Source of the DNA: Microbacterium esteraromaticum
GTDB taxonomy: Bacteria; Actinomycetota; Actinomycetes; Actinomycetales; Microbacteriaceae
NCBI RefSeq assembly: GCF_016907315.1
Contig: NZ_JAFBBS010000001.1
Coordinates: forward strand, 1,550,001-1,614,000
Length of the DNA stretch: 64,000 nt
Reading direction: 5' to 3'
Part shown: piece after piece, positions 51,666 through 60,867 of the stretch
Layout: the number at the start of each line of letters is the position of its first letter
Numbering within the stretch: position 1 is the stretch's first letter
Notes under the pieces: model-generated
The model's database searches: none
The model's input: only the letters and a program-made list of their open reading frames with translations
Told to the model about the DNA's origin: nothing
Made by a program: the position numbers and the translations under genes

Positions 51666-53120
51666 TCAGTCGCCCTCATCCGCTGCATCCGGACGCGCGA
51701 CCGCGCCGCGCCTCCGGACCGACATGCCGATGGCCAGGGCGACGAAGGGAACCACGGCGAGGCCGATGCTGACGGCGACGCTTCCGCCGGTCACGAGCGT
51801 GAAGTTCGACAGCACCAGCCACAGGCAGATGAGCAGCCCGACGATCGCGATCAGGGGCACGACGCGTGTCGTCCACACCCTGCCGGCGTTCGCGTCGGTG
51901 TCCCTGGCGAAGAACACGATCACCGCGAGGGTCGTCGACAGCAGAAGGATCATCATTCCGACGGTGGCGACTCCGGCCATCGATCCGAACACTCCGACGA
52001 GCGGATCCACCTGGAACAGCGCGAACACGGCGAGGATGACGAACGCCGTCACCGTCTGCACGAGAGATGAGCGTGAGGGCGAGCGATGCGCGGGATGCAC
52101 GTGATCGAGCCACCGAGGGAGGTATCCGTTTCCGGCGAGCGTGAACTGGTAGCGGGTGATGACGTTGTGGAACGAGAGGACGCACGCGAACAGGCTGGTC
52201 AGAAGGAGGACGTTGACGATGTCGCGCCCGATCGTGCCGAGCATCGACGCCGTCGTCTCGAGCAGCATGTTCCCCTCCCCCGCGAGCGTGCGATCGGCAT
52301 TCGTCACGACGCCCTGGGTGCCATCGGCGACGACGAACATCCAGCAGGTCACGGCGTAGAACACTCCGATGAGCAGCACCGAGATGTATGTGGCCCGGGG
52401 GATCGTGCGGCTCGGGTCGCGCGCCTCGTCGCGGAAGATCGCCGTCGATTCGAACCCGATGAACCCGGTCAGAGCGAACAGCACCGCCACCCCGAGGGCT
52501 CCTTCCGTGAAGACCGACGGCTGGAACGGCGCGAGCGTCAGACCGTCTGGCCCTGGATTGGCGAGGATCACGAGGTCGAGCACCACGACGATGCCGATCT
52601 CGAGTGCCAGGGCGACGCCGAGCACCTTCGCGCTCACGTCGATGTGCCGGTACCCCAGCAGCGCGACGATGACCAGGGTCGCCGCCGAGTAGATCGGCCA
52701 GGGGATGCTCGGTCCACCGTAGAAGCGCACGGTGTCGTCGATGGCCCAGCCGATGTATCCGTAGATGCCGGCCTGGATCGCGGTGTAGGCGACGAGGGCG
52801 ACGAATGCGATGCCCATCCCCGGCCTTCGACCCAGGCCTCTCGTCACGTAGGAGTAGAACGCGCCTGCCTCCCGAACGTGCGGCGTCATCTTCACGAAGC
52901 CGACGCTGAAGACGAGCAGCACGACGGCCGCCGCGAGGAAGCCCACCGGAGCGCCCGCGCCGTTGCCGAGGCCGATGGCGAGGGGCATGTTCCCGCCGAT
53001 GACCGTGAGGGGTGCGGCGGCGGCGACCACCATGAGCACGATCGCCGGCGTGCCGAGCTGCCCCGAGAGTCGCGTCGTGTCGGCGCGATCCGACTCTATG
53101 GGCGATATGTGCATGGACAT
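51666..53120 (-). CDS. APC-family amino-acid/peptide permease
   Basis: 484 aa, about 12 membrane helices. Helix 1 reads TPAIVLMVVAAAAPLTVIGG, followed by VREAGAFYSYVTRGLGRRPG and FIGFESTAIFRDEARDPSRT, a pattern of the broad APC/YhdG-like group. It lies 31 bp downstream of a P1-family aminopeptidase gene in the same direction, which suggests uptake of the peptides or amino-acid amides that the peptidase cleaves. Substrate not predictable. Confidence 0.88.
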   Translation of the reverse strand: MSMHISPIESDRADTTRLSGQLGTPAIVLMVVAAAAPLTVIGGNMPLAIGLGNGAGAPVGFLAAAVVLLVFSVGFVKMTPHVREAGAFYSYVTRGLGRRPGMGIAFVALVAYTAIQAGIYGYIGWAIDDTVRFYGGPSIPWPIYSAATLVIVALLGYRHIDVSAKVLGVALALEIGIVVVLDLVILANPGPDGLTLAPFQPSVFTEGALGVAVLFALTGFIGFESTAIFRDEARDPSRTIPRATYISVLLIGVFYAVTCWMFVVADGTQGVVTNADRTLAGEGNMLLETTASMLGTIGRDIVNVLLLTSLFACVLSFHNVITRYQFTLAGNGYLPRWLDHVHPAHRSPSRSSLVQTVTAFVILAVFALFQVDPLVGVFGSMAGVATVGMMILLLSTTLAVIVFFARDTDANAGRVWTTRVVPLIAIVGLLICLWLVLSNFTLVTGGSVAVSIGLAVVPFVALAIGMSVRRRGAVARPDAADEGD

Positions 53121-53151
53121 GTTCCTCCTTGAATTTGTCCTGCACCCTGCG

Positions 53152-54303
53152 TCACTGCGGTGTGGCGAGGGCGGTGCGCAACAGCGCGTGATCGAGGGAG
53201 TGAGCGGTGACTCCCCCGGGTCCTGTCGTGGTGTGCGCCGCGACGAGGCAGTTCACGATCGCCTCCTCGGTCGCTTCGACGGTGAGATCGAACAGCCGCG
53301 TCATCAGCTGGGGCGCCACCATCCGCAGCGGGATCTCGGCGCGGGCGGTGCCGGCGTCCTCGTCCCACGCGTAGGGAGGGATGCCGCGGTTCGCCGTCGA
53401 GAAGGCCAGCATGAGATCACCGCTGTACTGCTCGCCGGTGCCGCCCATGCGCGCGACCGCCAGCGCTGCCCGCTGGGCCAGACGCGTGCACTGGTGAGGC
53501 AGCAGAGGGGCATCCGTCGCCACGATCACGACGATCGACCCCGATCCTCGCTCGAAGCGCGCGCTGTGGTCAGGCACCGGGATGATGTCGGGGCCGATGC
53601 GCTCGCCCACGCCGACGCCGTTGATGCGCAGTCGCTCGCGGCGACCGTAGTTCGCCTGCACGAGCACGCCCACCGTGTACGGTCCTGCGGCGGTCTCGGT
53701 GACCCGGGAGGCCGTTCCGATGCCGCCCTTGAAGTCGTGGCAGATCATGCCTGTGCCGCCGCCGACGCAGCCCTCGCCGACCTCGCCCGCACTCGCGGCC
53801 TGCAGCGCCGCGTCGAGGTGGTCGGCGGTGACGTGGTGGCCGTTGATGTCGTTGAGCAGGCCGTCATAGGTCTCTGCGACGACGGGCAGACTCCAGTACA
53901 GCCCGTCGCCCCGTTCGGCGACCTGCTGACGCACGAGCGCATCTCGGACGACTCCGACGCTGTGCGTGTTGGTCAGCGCTACCGGGGTCGTGAGCTCTCC
54001 GGATTCTCGGACCCACTCCAGGCCGGTCATCTCCCCGCTGCCGTTGAGCCGGTGCGCGCCGGCGAAGACCGGCTCGCGCCAGATGTCGTCGTGAGGGATC
54101 ACGACGGTCACCCCGGTGTTGACAACGGGGTCCTGTCCGGGGGCCGAGGTGAGGGTGGCGTGTCCGACCCGCACTCCCGCGACGTCGGTGATCGCGTTGT
54201 GGCGTCCTGTGGGGTGCGTGCCGACGACGATCCCCAGGTCGCGAGCGCGCAGGGACGAGGGGGGTTCCGGAGTTTCTTGCATGATGTGAAAAGAATGACT
54301 CAT
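53152..54303 (-). CDS. P1-family (DmpA-like) aminopeptidase
   Basis: 383 aa from ATG 54303 (ATG 54282 is possible). GRHNAITDVAGVRVGHATL, VNTGVTVVIPHDD, GGGTGMICHDFKGGIGTASR and GSIVVIVATDAPLLPHQ are conserved blocks of the DmpA/beta-peptidyl aminopeptidase family. The Gly-Ser in ERGSGSIVV is the self-cleavage site whose Ser becomes the nucleophile. Members act on D- or beta-amino-terminal peptides. No signal peptide, cytoplasmic. With the permease and TetR it forms a probable uptake-and-cleavage unit. Confidence 0.9.
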   Translation of the reverse strand: MSHSFHIMQETPEPPSSLRARDLGIVVGTHPTGRHNAITDVAGVRVGHATLTSAPGQDPVVNTGVTVVIPHDDIWREPVFAGAHRLNGSGEMTGLEWVRESGELTTPVALTNTHSVGVVRDALVRQQVAERGDGLYWSLPVVAETYDGLLNDINGHHVTADHLDAALQAASAGEVGEGCVGGGTGMICHDFKGGIGTASRVTETAAGPYTVGVLVQANYGRRERLRINGVGVGERIGPDIIPVPDHSARFERGSGSIVVIVATDAPLLPHQCTRLAQRAALAVARMGGTGEQYSGDLMLAFSTANRGIPPYAWDEDAGTARAEIPLRMVAPQLMTRLFDLTVEATEEAIVNCLVAAHTTTGPGGVTAHSLDHALLRTALATPQ

Positions 54304-54325
54304 CTCCCCCGGGAGCGCAAGAGGT

Positions 54326-54346
54326 TCGCCGATGCGACTTCGGCGA
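54326..54346. promoter_or_regulatory. Candidate TetR operator
   Basis: TCGCCGA-N7-TCGGCGA in the 89-bp gap between the divergent P1-peptidase and TetR genes. Arms are only 7 bp, so confidence is limited. Confidence 0.4.
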
Positions 54347-54392
54347 CCGGGCAAGATGGATCAGACGACGACGGTCTACCGAGGGAGCAGGC

Positions 54393-55004
54393 GTGGCACG
54401 GCCGAGCAATCGCGATCAGCGGGCGAGAGAGATACTCGACGCGGCGATCCGCGTGATCGAGCGCCAGGGCGTGGAGGGGCTGCACCTGCGCGACGTCGCC
54501 AGCGAGATGGATCTGACCGTCAACGCCATCCGCTACTACTTCAAGACCGTCGATGCCCTGCTCGCCGCCCTGGCCGCACGCTCCGACCGCCGATTCCTCG
54601 ACGAACGGCGCGAGACCGTCTCGTCTCTCGCCGACCACGCCGCTCAGCTCGCCGCGCTGATCGGAGACGGCCTCCCGCGTGGCGTTGACGACACGGAGTG
54701 GCGGGTGATCTGGGAGGCCGTGCTCGCCGCAGGATTCCGGCTCGACGCACGGGAAGACGTGCAGGGCATCTACCACCGGCAGGTGCAGCTGTACGTCGAT
54801 GTGCTGAACTCCGGCGCCGCCGCCGGCGCCTTCACCCTCTCGGCGGACGCCGTCGACACCGCACGGGCGCTGATGTCGCTCGAGGACTACCTGGGGTTCC
54901 GCATCGCCGCCCGTGATCCTCAGATCACCCGCACCGAAGCCATCCGCGTCATGCGCTCGGTCGCCGAGGCGGCCACTGGAGCCACCCTGCCCCCGATCGA
55001 GTGA
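54393..55004 (+). CDS. TetR-family regulator
   Basis: 203 aa from GTG 54393 (GAGGGAG upstream). Helix-turn-helix HLRDVASEMDLTVNAIRYYF (~28-48), then a helical ligand domain of the TetR_C_33/RutR-like kind (YVDVLNSGAAAGAFTLSADA). Divergent from the peptidase-permease operon, which it most likely represses. Ends at a strong bidirectional terminator shared with rpsN. Confidence 0.9.
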   Translation: MARPSNRDQRAREILDAAIRVIERQGVEGLHLRDVASEMDLTVNAIRYYFKTVDALLAALAARSDRRFLDERRETVSSLADHAAQLAALIGDGLPRGVDDTEWRVIWEAVLAAGFRLDAREDVQGIYHRQVQLYVDVLNSGAAAGAFTLSADAVDTARALMSLEDYLGFRIAARDPQITRTEAIRVMRSVAEAATGATLPPIE

Positions 55005-55024
55005 CGCGGCACAGTCCGGGAACG

Positions 55025-55062
55025 AGAAAGGGGCGAGGATCCGAAGATCCTCGCCCCTTTCT
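55025..55062. terminator. Strong bidirectional terminator
   Basis: AGAAAGGGGCGAGGATC and its perfect complement form a 17-bp stem with a CGAA tetraloop; A- and T-rich flanks in both senses. It separates the TetR gene from rpsN. Confidence 0.92.
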
Positions 55063-55073
55063 GAAGCGGATGC

Positions 55074-55379
55074 TTACCAGCTCGACTTGGTGATGCCGGG
55101 CAGCTCGCCGCGGTGAGCCATGTCACGGAAGCGGACACGCGAGATGCCGAACTTCGTGAGCACGCCACGGGGGCGGCCGTCGATGGCGTCACGCGAACGG
55201 ACGCGGATCGGCGACGCGTTGCGCGGCAGCTTCTGAAGGCCGACGCGAGCGGCCTCGCGAGCCTCGTCAGTGGCGTTCGGGTCGACCAGGGTCTTCTTCA
55301 GCTCGGCGCGACGCTCGGCGTAGCGCTCGACGATGACCTTGCGCTGCTCGTTACGCGCGATCTTGCTCTTCTTAGCCAT
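55074..55379 (-). CDS. rpsN: 30S ribosomal protein S14, zinc-independent form
   Basis: 101 aa. Start [20 protein letters not shown] and end [18 protein letters not shown] are the long bacterial S14. The central zinc ribbon (CxxC...CxxC) of the short form is absent; the region reads [20 protein letters not shown] without Cys. Third gene of the rpmB-rpmG-rpsN operon, which in many actinobacteria is the Zur-controlled zinc-sparing set. Confidence 0.97.
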   Translation of the reverse strand: MAKKSKIARNEQRKVIVERYAERRAELKKTLVDPNATDEAREAARVGLQKLPRNASPIRVRSRDAIDGRPRGVLTKFGISRVRFRDMAHRGELPGITKSSW

Positions 55380-55382
55380 GGA

Positions 55383-55553
55383 TCAACGCTCCTCTCGGAA
55401 TTCGACGTGCTTGCGAACCACCGGGTCGTACTTCTTCAGCACGAGGCGGTCGGGGGTGTTGCGGCGGTTCTTCTTGGTCACGTAGGTGTAACCGGTGCCC
55501 GCCGTCGAGCGCAGCTTGATGATCGGACGGATGTCCTGAGCCTTCTTGGCCAT
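55383..55553 (-). CDS. rpmG: 50S ribosomal protein L33, zinc-independent form
   Basis: 56 aa, a small gene: [56 protein letters not shown]. It lacks all four zinc cysteines of the C+ form. ATG lies in the stop of rpmB (TAATG) and it ends 3 nt before the rpsN start region, so the three are one transcript. Confidence 0.96.
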   Translation of the reverse strand: MAKKAQDIRPIIKLRSTAGTGYTYVTKKNRRNTPDRLVLKKYDPVVRKHVEFREER

Positions 55554-55789
55554 TAGAGCTTCACACCCTTCGCCTTGAGGTCTGCGACGACCTTCTCGAT
55601 GCCGCGAGCGTCGATCACCTTGATGCCCTTGGCGGACACGTTCAGGGTGACCTTACGACCGAGCGACGGCACGTAGTAGGTCTTCTTCTGCACGTTCGGG
55701 TCGAAGCGACGCTTCGTCCGGCGGTGCGAGTGCGAGATGTTGTGACCGAAGCCGGGAACAGCACCGGTCACCTGGCACACTGCTGCCAT
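55553..55789 (-). CDS. rpmB: 50S ribosomal protein L28, zinc-independent form
   Basis: 78 aa. [54 protein letters not shown]. Only one Cys of the possible N-terminal CxxC pair is present (C5), with Val-Thr-Gly where the second would be, and no C-terminal pair, so it should not bind zinc. First gene of the operon. No clear Zur box was found upstream; a TAGACT-type -10 near 55935 on the minus strand is possible. Confidence 0.95.
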   Translation of the reverse strand: MAAVCQVTGAVPGFGHNISHSHRRTKRRFDPNVQKKTYYVPSLGRKVTLNVSAKGIKVIDARGIEKVVADLKAKGVKL

Positions 55790-56141
55790 TTTGTGACTCC
55801 TTCATTACCGTGAGACCGGACGGCCTCACCCAAGATCCCTTGTCTGCATCCCACTCGCAGGCACAGCACAAGGCCGCTCAGGAGATGTGGGATACGAACT
55901 GCGCACAGGAGTGTGCACAGACAAGGAGTCAGTCTAGCACGGGGCACGGCGCCACCCGAACGCCCCTGATCACCCGACCTCACACCCGTCAGACCCCGAC
56001 GTGCATTCCGGGGCGAGTCGTGGTACTCTACCCGCGTAGATCACTGGGGATACAGGGATCTCGAAACCGTTCTGAGGGGCACGGTTTCGAGATCCCTGAC
56101 TCAGTTGACACCCGTTGACGCGCGGTGGAAGACTGCGGCAT
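55790..56141. other. Gene-free gap: rpmB promoter and a long inverted repeat
   Basis: 352 bp without a supported gene. The left part should hold the rpmB operon promoter. At 56053-56098 an 18-bp perfect inverted repeat (CAGGGATCTCGAAACCGT and complement) with a 10-nt loop stands between the divergent ribosomal and Gfo/Idh transcription units. TTGACA at 56105-56110 may be the -35 of the oxidoreductase gene. Confidence 0.75.
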
Positions 56142-57350
56142 ATGGCGTTCACCTTGGGGCTCGTCGGCGCGGGCCAGTTCGCGGGTCAGTTCGCCACCCT
56201 CTTCCATCATCATCCCGGCGTCTCGGCTGTGCACGTCACCGACGTCGTGCCCTCACGAGCGACCGAGCTCGTGGCATCCGCCGGCCTGGCCGGCACCTTC
56301 GGCAGCTTCCAGGAGATGCTCGACTCGCCCGATATCGACTCGGTCGCGATCTTCACCCAGCGCTGGACCCACGGGCCGCTCGTGGTCGAGGCGCTGCGCG
56401 CCGGCAAGCACGTCTACTCGGCCGTGCCCATGGCCATCACGGTCGACGAGATCGCCGCGATCGTCGATGCGGTGCGCGAGACCGGGCTCACCTACATGAT
56501 GGGCGAGACCAGCTACTACAACCCCTCGACCGTCTACGCCCGTCAGAAAGTCGCATCGGGCGAGTTCGGCAGGCTGTTCTACGGCGAGGGCGACTACATC
56601 CACGACATGGATCTCGGCTTCTACGAGGCCTATCAGTACTCCGGCGGCGAGGCGTGGAAGAGCACGGCGAGCTATCCGCCGCTGCTCTATCCGACGCACT
56701 CCATCGGCGGCGTGCTCGGTGCCTGGCCGACCCATGCCGTCGCGGTCTCGGCGATCGGCGTCGTCGACGAGCGGGGCGACGGGGTCTTCGAGCGCGGAGT
56801 CAGCCAATTCGACAACGACTTCTCGAACGCCACCGCGCTGTTCGAGCTGGCAGCGGGCGGCTCCATGCGCATCAACGAGTTCCGCCGCGTGGGGTACCCG
56901 ACGCATCTGCGTGAATCGCGGTTCCGCTGGTTCGGCACCGAGGGCTCATTCGAGCAGCTCGCGCGCACCACCGTCTGGCAGAACCGTGACGGCATCGAGG
57001 ACATCTCGCACCTCATCGACACCCACGCCTCGGCATCCGTCGACGATCCCGCCCTCGCCAACGTCGCCCCGGCTCTCCGCGATGCGTTCGTCTCGGGCTA
57101 CGCCGCGATCCATGAGCACGAGCGCCGGCGCATCCCCGCCGAGCTGCAGTCGCTGCACAACGGCCACGAGGGCAGCCACCACTTCCTCGTCGACGACTTC
57201 GTGCGCGCGGTGACCGATCAGACGCTGCCGCCGGTCAACGCCTGGCAGGCCGCGAGGTTCACTCTTCCTGGCGTGATCGCGCACGCTTCGGCGCGCCGCG
57301 GGGGCGAGCGGCTTATGATTCCCGATATGGGCGAACCGAATGCACGCTGA
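56142..57350 (+). CDS. Gfo/Idh/MocA-family oxidoreductase
   Basis: 402 aa from ATG 56142 (TTG 56115 is less likely). N-terminal Rossmann LGLVGAGQFAGQFATLFHHH, then SVAIFTQRWTHGPLVVEAL and AGKHVYSAVPMA, where EKP is replaced by SAVP, so the usual catalytic Lys is missing from that motif. Substrate domain ~125-360 with many aromatic and His residues. Such proteins oxidise or epimerise sugars and inositols with NAD(P). Overlaps by 11 bp its likely LacI regulator. Confidence 0.85.
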   Translation: MAFTLGLVGAGQFAGQFATLFHHHPGVSAVHVTDVVPSRATELVASAGLAGTFGSFQEMLDSPDIDSVAIFTQRWTHGPLVVEALRAGKHVYSAVPMAITVDEIAAIVDAVRETGLTYMMGETSYYNPSTVYARQKVASGEFGRLFYGEGDYIHDMDLGFYEAYQYSGGEAWKSTASYPPLLYPTHSIGGVLGAWPTHAVAVSAIGVVDERGDGVFERGVSQFDNDFSNATALFELAAGGSMRINEFRRVGYPTHLRESRFRWFGTEGSFEQLARTTVWQNRDGIEDISHLIDTHASASVDDPALANVAPALRDAFVSGYAAIHEHERRRIPAELQSLHNGHEGSHHFLVDDFVRAVTDQTLPPVNAWQAARFTLPGVIAHASARRGGERLMIPDMGEPNAR

Positions 57351-58341
57351 CCGCCGACCGCGGTCGGTGACCCGCGCCGACGTCGCGCGATACGCAGGCG
57401 TCAGCACGGCCGTCGTCAGCTACGTGCTCAACGACGGGCCGAAGGCCGTCGCGCCGCTGACCCGCGAGCGGGTGCTCGACGCGGTGCGCGTGCTCGGCTA
57501 CCGGCCGAACGCCGCCGCTCGCGCGCTGTCGATGGGGTCGGCCGACATGTTCGGCCTTCTCGTTCACGACAACCGCAGCCCGTTCTTCGCCGAGCTGTGC
57601 CACGCGCTGGATCAGGCGAGCGCCGACAACGGGCGCTCGCTGCTGATCGTCAACTCCGACCGCGAGCAGGTCCCCACCGCGGAGCAGATCCGCGATCTCG
57701 TGTCGCGTCAGATCGGCGGACTGATCATCGCCGACGTGCTGACCGCGCGCGAGCAGTCACTGGTCGAGGCACTGGGCATCCCGGCGGTGGTGATCGGCCA
57801 GTTCGGCGAGACCGACGGGCTGCACAGCGTCGGCGTCGACTTCGCGATCGGTGCGCACGAGGCCACCGCGCATCTCGTCGGCCACGGCTACCGTGACATC
57901 GCCTTCGTCGGAAGCGCTGCGCGGTACGACGAGCGCGAGCGCGGGTGGCGCGAGGCACTGACCGAAGCGGGTCTGCCGCTCGGCCCGCTCATGCACGTGC
58001 CCTTCACCTACCAGGGCGGATACGAGGCCGCGGTGCAGCTCATGCAGGCGGCTCACCCGCCGCGCGCGGTGCTGGCGGCATCGGACCAGATCGCGATCGG
58101 CATGCTCGCCGCATTCGGCCAGCACGGCAAGCGCGTGCCCGACGACGTCGCGATCGTCTCGTTCGACGGAACGGTCGCAGCCGACTTCGTCTGGCCGCGG
58201 CTGACGACGGCGGCCCAGCCGCTCGAGGCCATGGCGGAGGCTGCCGTGCGCATCCTGATGGAATCGGGCGACGAGCGCGGGCACCGGGCGTTCGCGACCC
58301 GGCTGCGGATCCGTGAATCCTGCGGCTGCACGCCGGAGTGA
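57340..58341 (+). CDS. LacI-family regulator
   Basis: 333 aa. HTH VTRADVARYAGVSTAVVSYV (~10-30) with hinge LGYRPNAAARALSMG, then a periplasmic-binding-protein-like sugar domain (~62-330; GLLVHDNRSPFFAELCHALD, then FVGSAARYDERERGW). The C-terminal RIRESCG motif is typical. Starts inside the oxidoreductase gene; it probably represses that gene in response to a sugar. Confidence 0.93.
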   Translation: MHADRRPRSVTRADVARYAGVSTAVVSYVLNDGPKAVAPLTRERVLDAVRVLGYRPNAAARALSMGSADMFGLLVHDNRSPFFAELCHALDQASADNGRSLLIVNSDREQVPTAEQIRDLVSRQIGGLIIADVLTAREQSLVEALGIPAVVIGQFGETDGLHSVGVDFAIGAHEATAHLVGHGYRDIAFVGSAARYDERERGWREALTEAGLPLGPLMHVPFTYQGGYEAAVQLMQAAHPPRAVLAASDQIAIGMLAAFGQHGKRVPDDVAIVSFDGTVAADFVWPRLTTAAQPLEAMAEAAVRILMESGDERGHRAFATRLRIRESCGCTPE

Positions 58342-58364
58342 CCCTGCTCGATGCCGTGGGGCCC

Positions 58365-58382
58365 GCCCGACGGTCGTCGGGC
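58365..58382 (+). terminator. Terminator after the LacI gene
   Basis: GCCCGACG-GT-CGTCGGGC, 8-bp stem, 24 bp past the stop. Flanking GGGCC/GGGCCC can extend it. Confidence 0.65.
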
Positions 58383-58475
58383 CCACCACATCTCGTCGAG
58401 CGAACCACCTGACGACGTCGGCACCCGGTGCACTCGGCGAGTTCCGGTGCTCTCGACGGTCAGAGGCGCAACCGG

Positions 58476-59147
58476 TCAGCGCTGCTCGGCCGCCTCTCGG
58501 GCGCCGCGGCCCCAGCGGAACGGCGACACGGTCGGGTCGCCGGTGATCCAGTAGCGCCAGGGGAAGGCATCCGTCCCCGCGATCCCCGCGACGCCGACGC
58601 GCGGGCCTTCTGACACATCGGCGACCGGCTCGCCCCAGCTCAGCGTGGCGACAGCGCCGTTCTGCTCGGCCCCATTGACGAAGTCGATTCCGTCGTGCAG
58701 CGCGTGACGCAGCCCGAGTGCCTGGCCCAGACGACCCGGCCCGCGAGCGAGGTCGCGCAAGGCGATGCGCGACAGGGGTGCCGTGACGCCACGCCGGTGC
58801 GCCGCGGCATCGACGCCAGAGACGATCTCGCCCGCGCGCAGCAGGATCCCCCCTGCGGTCCCCTCGGGCCCGCAGACGACGTTGATGCACGAATGGATGC
58901 CATGGCTGAGGTAGACGTAGAGGTGCCCCGGCTCGCCCCACATGGTGGCATTGCGGGCGGTCGGCCCCATCCGCGCGTGCGAGCCGGGGTCGGGCACGTC
59001 GCCGGTTCCTCGGCCGTGGTACGCCTCGACCTCGGTGATGCGCAGAGCCGTCTCGATGCCGTCGACCACCGTGCGCAGCTCGGCTCCCAGCAGCCGGGGC
59101 GCCACCTCGATCGGCAGGCCCAGCAGGTCTGCGCGCTCGATCGTCAT
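58476..59147 (-). CDS. 3-methyladenine DNA glycosylase (Mpg/AAG family)
   Basis: 223 aa. ITEVEAYHGRGTGDVPDPGS with the catalytic Glu, GEPGHLYVYLSHGIHSCINVV and CGPEGTAGGILLRAG, then LARGPGRLGQALGL are the AAG fold blocks. It excises alkylated purines in base-excision repair. Last gene of the minus-strand zur cluster, 13 bp after the preceding stop. Confidence 0.93.
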   Translation of the reverse strand: MTIERADLLGLPIEVAPRLLGAELRTVVDGIETALRITEVEAYHGRGTGDVPDPGSHARMGPTARNATMWGEPGHLYVYLSHGIHSCINVVCGPEGTAGGILLRAGEIVSGVDAAAHRRGVTAPLSRIALRDLARGPGRLGQALGLRHALHDGIDFVNGAEQNGAVATLSWGEPVADVSEGPRVGVAGIAGTDAFPWRYWITGDPTVSPFRWGRGAREAAEQR

Positions 59148-59160
59148 CGCGGTGAGCCCG

Positions 59161-60867
59161 TCATGGCAGCGGGGCGGTGCGGCACCACGAGATGTCGAAG
59201 CCGCTGAGCGTGGGCAGCTCGCGATCGCCGACGAGGTCGATCAGGCGGGTGTGCATGGTCGTGGGCAGGGGCAGCAGCAGGTCGTCGTAGTCGTTGGTCG
59301 CGAGATCGGGGGCGATGGCGACGGCGACGTACTGGCCGCCGGGCGATGCGCAGGTCTGCAGGATCGAGTCCTCGCCACTGACCTCGGCGATCACGGTCGC
59401 CGCCCCCTTCTCGTCGACCTTCACCACGGCCTGGCCCGTTGGCATGCCGAGCTCGTCGCGCTGGATGACGTGACGCAGGGTCCCGCCGGGGAACGCCTCG
59501 ATGCCGACGGCATCTCCATAGTCGGGATCCGACGCGGGCAGCGGCTCCTCGCCGCCGCTGGTCAGGTCGAGCACGACCAGGCTGCCGTCGACCCGCTCGA
59601 CGAGAGCGGTGTAGGTGCCCCGGTTCACTCCGAGGATGCTGGCGGCCTTGCCCATGGGCTGCGCGCCGGCGTCGCCGGTGGGGTCCTCGACGCTCAGCGA
59701 GCCGTCGAAGTCGATGAACAGCAGCGACGACGAGTCGGGCACGAACCGCCACTCGGCGATGTTCACGTCCTTGTCGTCGATCTGCACGACGCGCGGTTCG
59801 CCTGCGCCGCTCAGCGACTGGGTCACGAGCACGCTCGCGCGTCCCGACGTCTCGGTGAGCTCGCGGTCGGAGTAGCTGTATCCGACGAGGCCGCCGCGGT
59901 CAGACACCTGCACCGACGAGACGTAGCCCTCGCCCGGCAGCGGCAGCTCACGCTCGCCTGATCCGTCGCGGTTCATCACGAGCAGGCGGGAGCCGTCCTT
60001 CTCCTCCACGGCGACGACGAGCACGTCGGTCGTCGCGCGGAAGTCGCTGATGCGCGGGTGCTCGAACACCACCGCGGCCTTCTCTCCGCTGAGGTCGGAG
60101 AGGAAGATCTTGTCGGCACCGTCGGCCGAGCGCTGCAGCAGCATGATGTTCGACGCCGGGGTGCGGAAGCTCGTCTCGAGGTTCGCGGCCTTGCCCCCGC
60201 CGGTGGCGGTGACGCCTGCGACCGCGACCCGATAGGTCGTGTCGTCGCGCAGGGGCACGGTGAACCGGATGCCGACGCTGCGACCGCCGGCGTCGACCGT
60301 GAACGGCACCGCCGGCTCGACGGTGACCTGGTCGGCATCGATGTCGTCGAGGCTCTGGTTGGCGGTGAGGATGAGGCGGCTTCCTGATGCCTCGATCGCC
60401 TGCGCGGGGTCGACCTGAACGTCGCTGAGCCGGGGCCCCTGCACGAGGCTCACGACGGCGAGGACCCCCGCGACGAGAGTCAGGATGCCCAGGACCGACA
60501 GCAGCGTGAGCGTGAACCGCCGGTCGCTCGGGGCAGGGGTTCGCGCGGGCGTGGGCGCCTCCGCGGACGTCTGCGTCTGCACGGGAGTCTGCGGCTCCGC
60601 GGTCTGCGTCTGCGCCGCCGTGGGCGCGGGCGCCTCGTCGGCCGTCGGGGCCCCCACCGGCGCTGGCACATCGGATGCAGGCTCGTCAGATGACGGATGC
60701 TTATCGTGCGCCGGTGCGCCATCCGCAGCCTCGGCCACCGGCTCGGCGCGGGGGTCATCTGCGGGCTGAGCAGAGTCGTCGGCGGGCTGGGCAGCATCGT
60801 CGGCGGCACGCAGCGCGCGCAGCTGGGCGCGGGTGAGAGGCTGCTCGCCGGATCCGTCAGTACTCAT
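59161..60867 (-). CDS. Membrane-anchored beta-propeller-like protein
   Basis: 568 aa. Cytoplasmic N-terminus of ~140 residues rich in Ala, Pro, Thr and Glu (low complexity), a membrane helix at ~145-168, an Ig-like/SbsA-type domain (~175-260: LSDVQVDPAQAIEASGSR), then WD40/TolB-like repeats (~270-560) with DxxxLLFID and GTLRHVIQR strands. Probably binds something outside the cell. Overlaps TIGR03943 gene by 11 bp. Function unknown. Confidence 0.75.
   Translation of the reverse strand: MSTDGSGEQPLTRAQLRALRAADDAAQPADDSAQPADDPRAEPVAEAADGAPAHDKHPSSDEPASDVPAPVGAPTADEAPAPTAAQTQTAEPQTPVQTQTSAEAPTPARTPAPSDRRFTLTLLSVLGILTLVAGVLAVVSLVQGPRLSDVQVDPAQAIEASGSRLILTANQSLDDIDADQVTVEPAVPFTVDAGGRSVGIRFTVPLRDDTTYRVAVAGVTATGGGKAANLETSFRTPASNIMLLQRSADGADKIFLSDLSGEKAAVVFEHPRISDFRATTDVLVVAVEEKDGSRLLVMNRDGSGERELPLPGEGYVSSVQVSDRGGLVGYSYSDRELTETSGRASVLVTQSLSGAGEPRVVQIDDKDVNIAEWRFVPDSSSLLFIDFDGSLSVEDPTGDAGAQPMGKAASILGVNRGTYTALVERVDGSLVVLDLTSGGEEPLPASDPDYGDAVGIEAFPGGTLRHVIQRDELGMPTGQAVVKVDEKGAATVIAEVSGEDSILQTCASPGGQYVAVAIAPDLATNDYDDLLLPLPTTMHTRLIDLVGDRELPTLSGFDISWCRTAPLP

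Noticed and set aside
55790..56141. Zur box upstream of rpmB
   Set aside because: Read on both strands; no palindrome resembling the actinobacterial Zur consensus.
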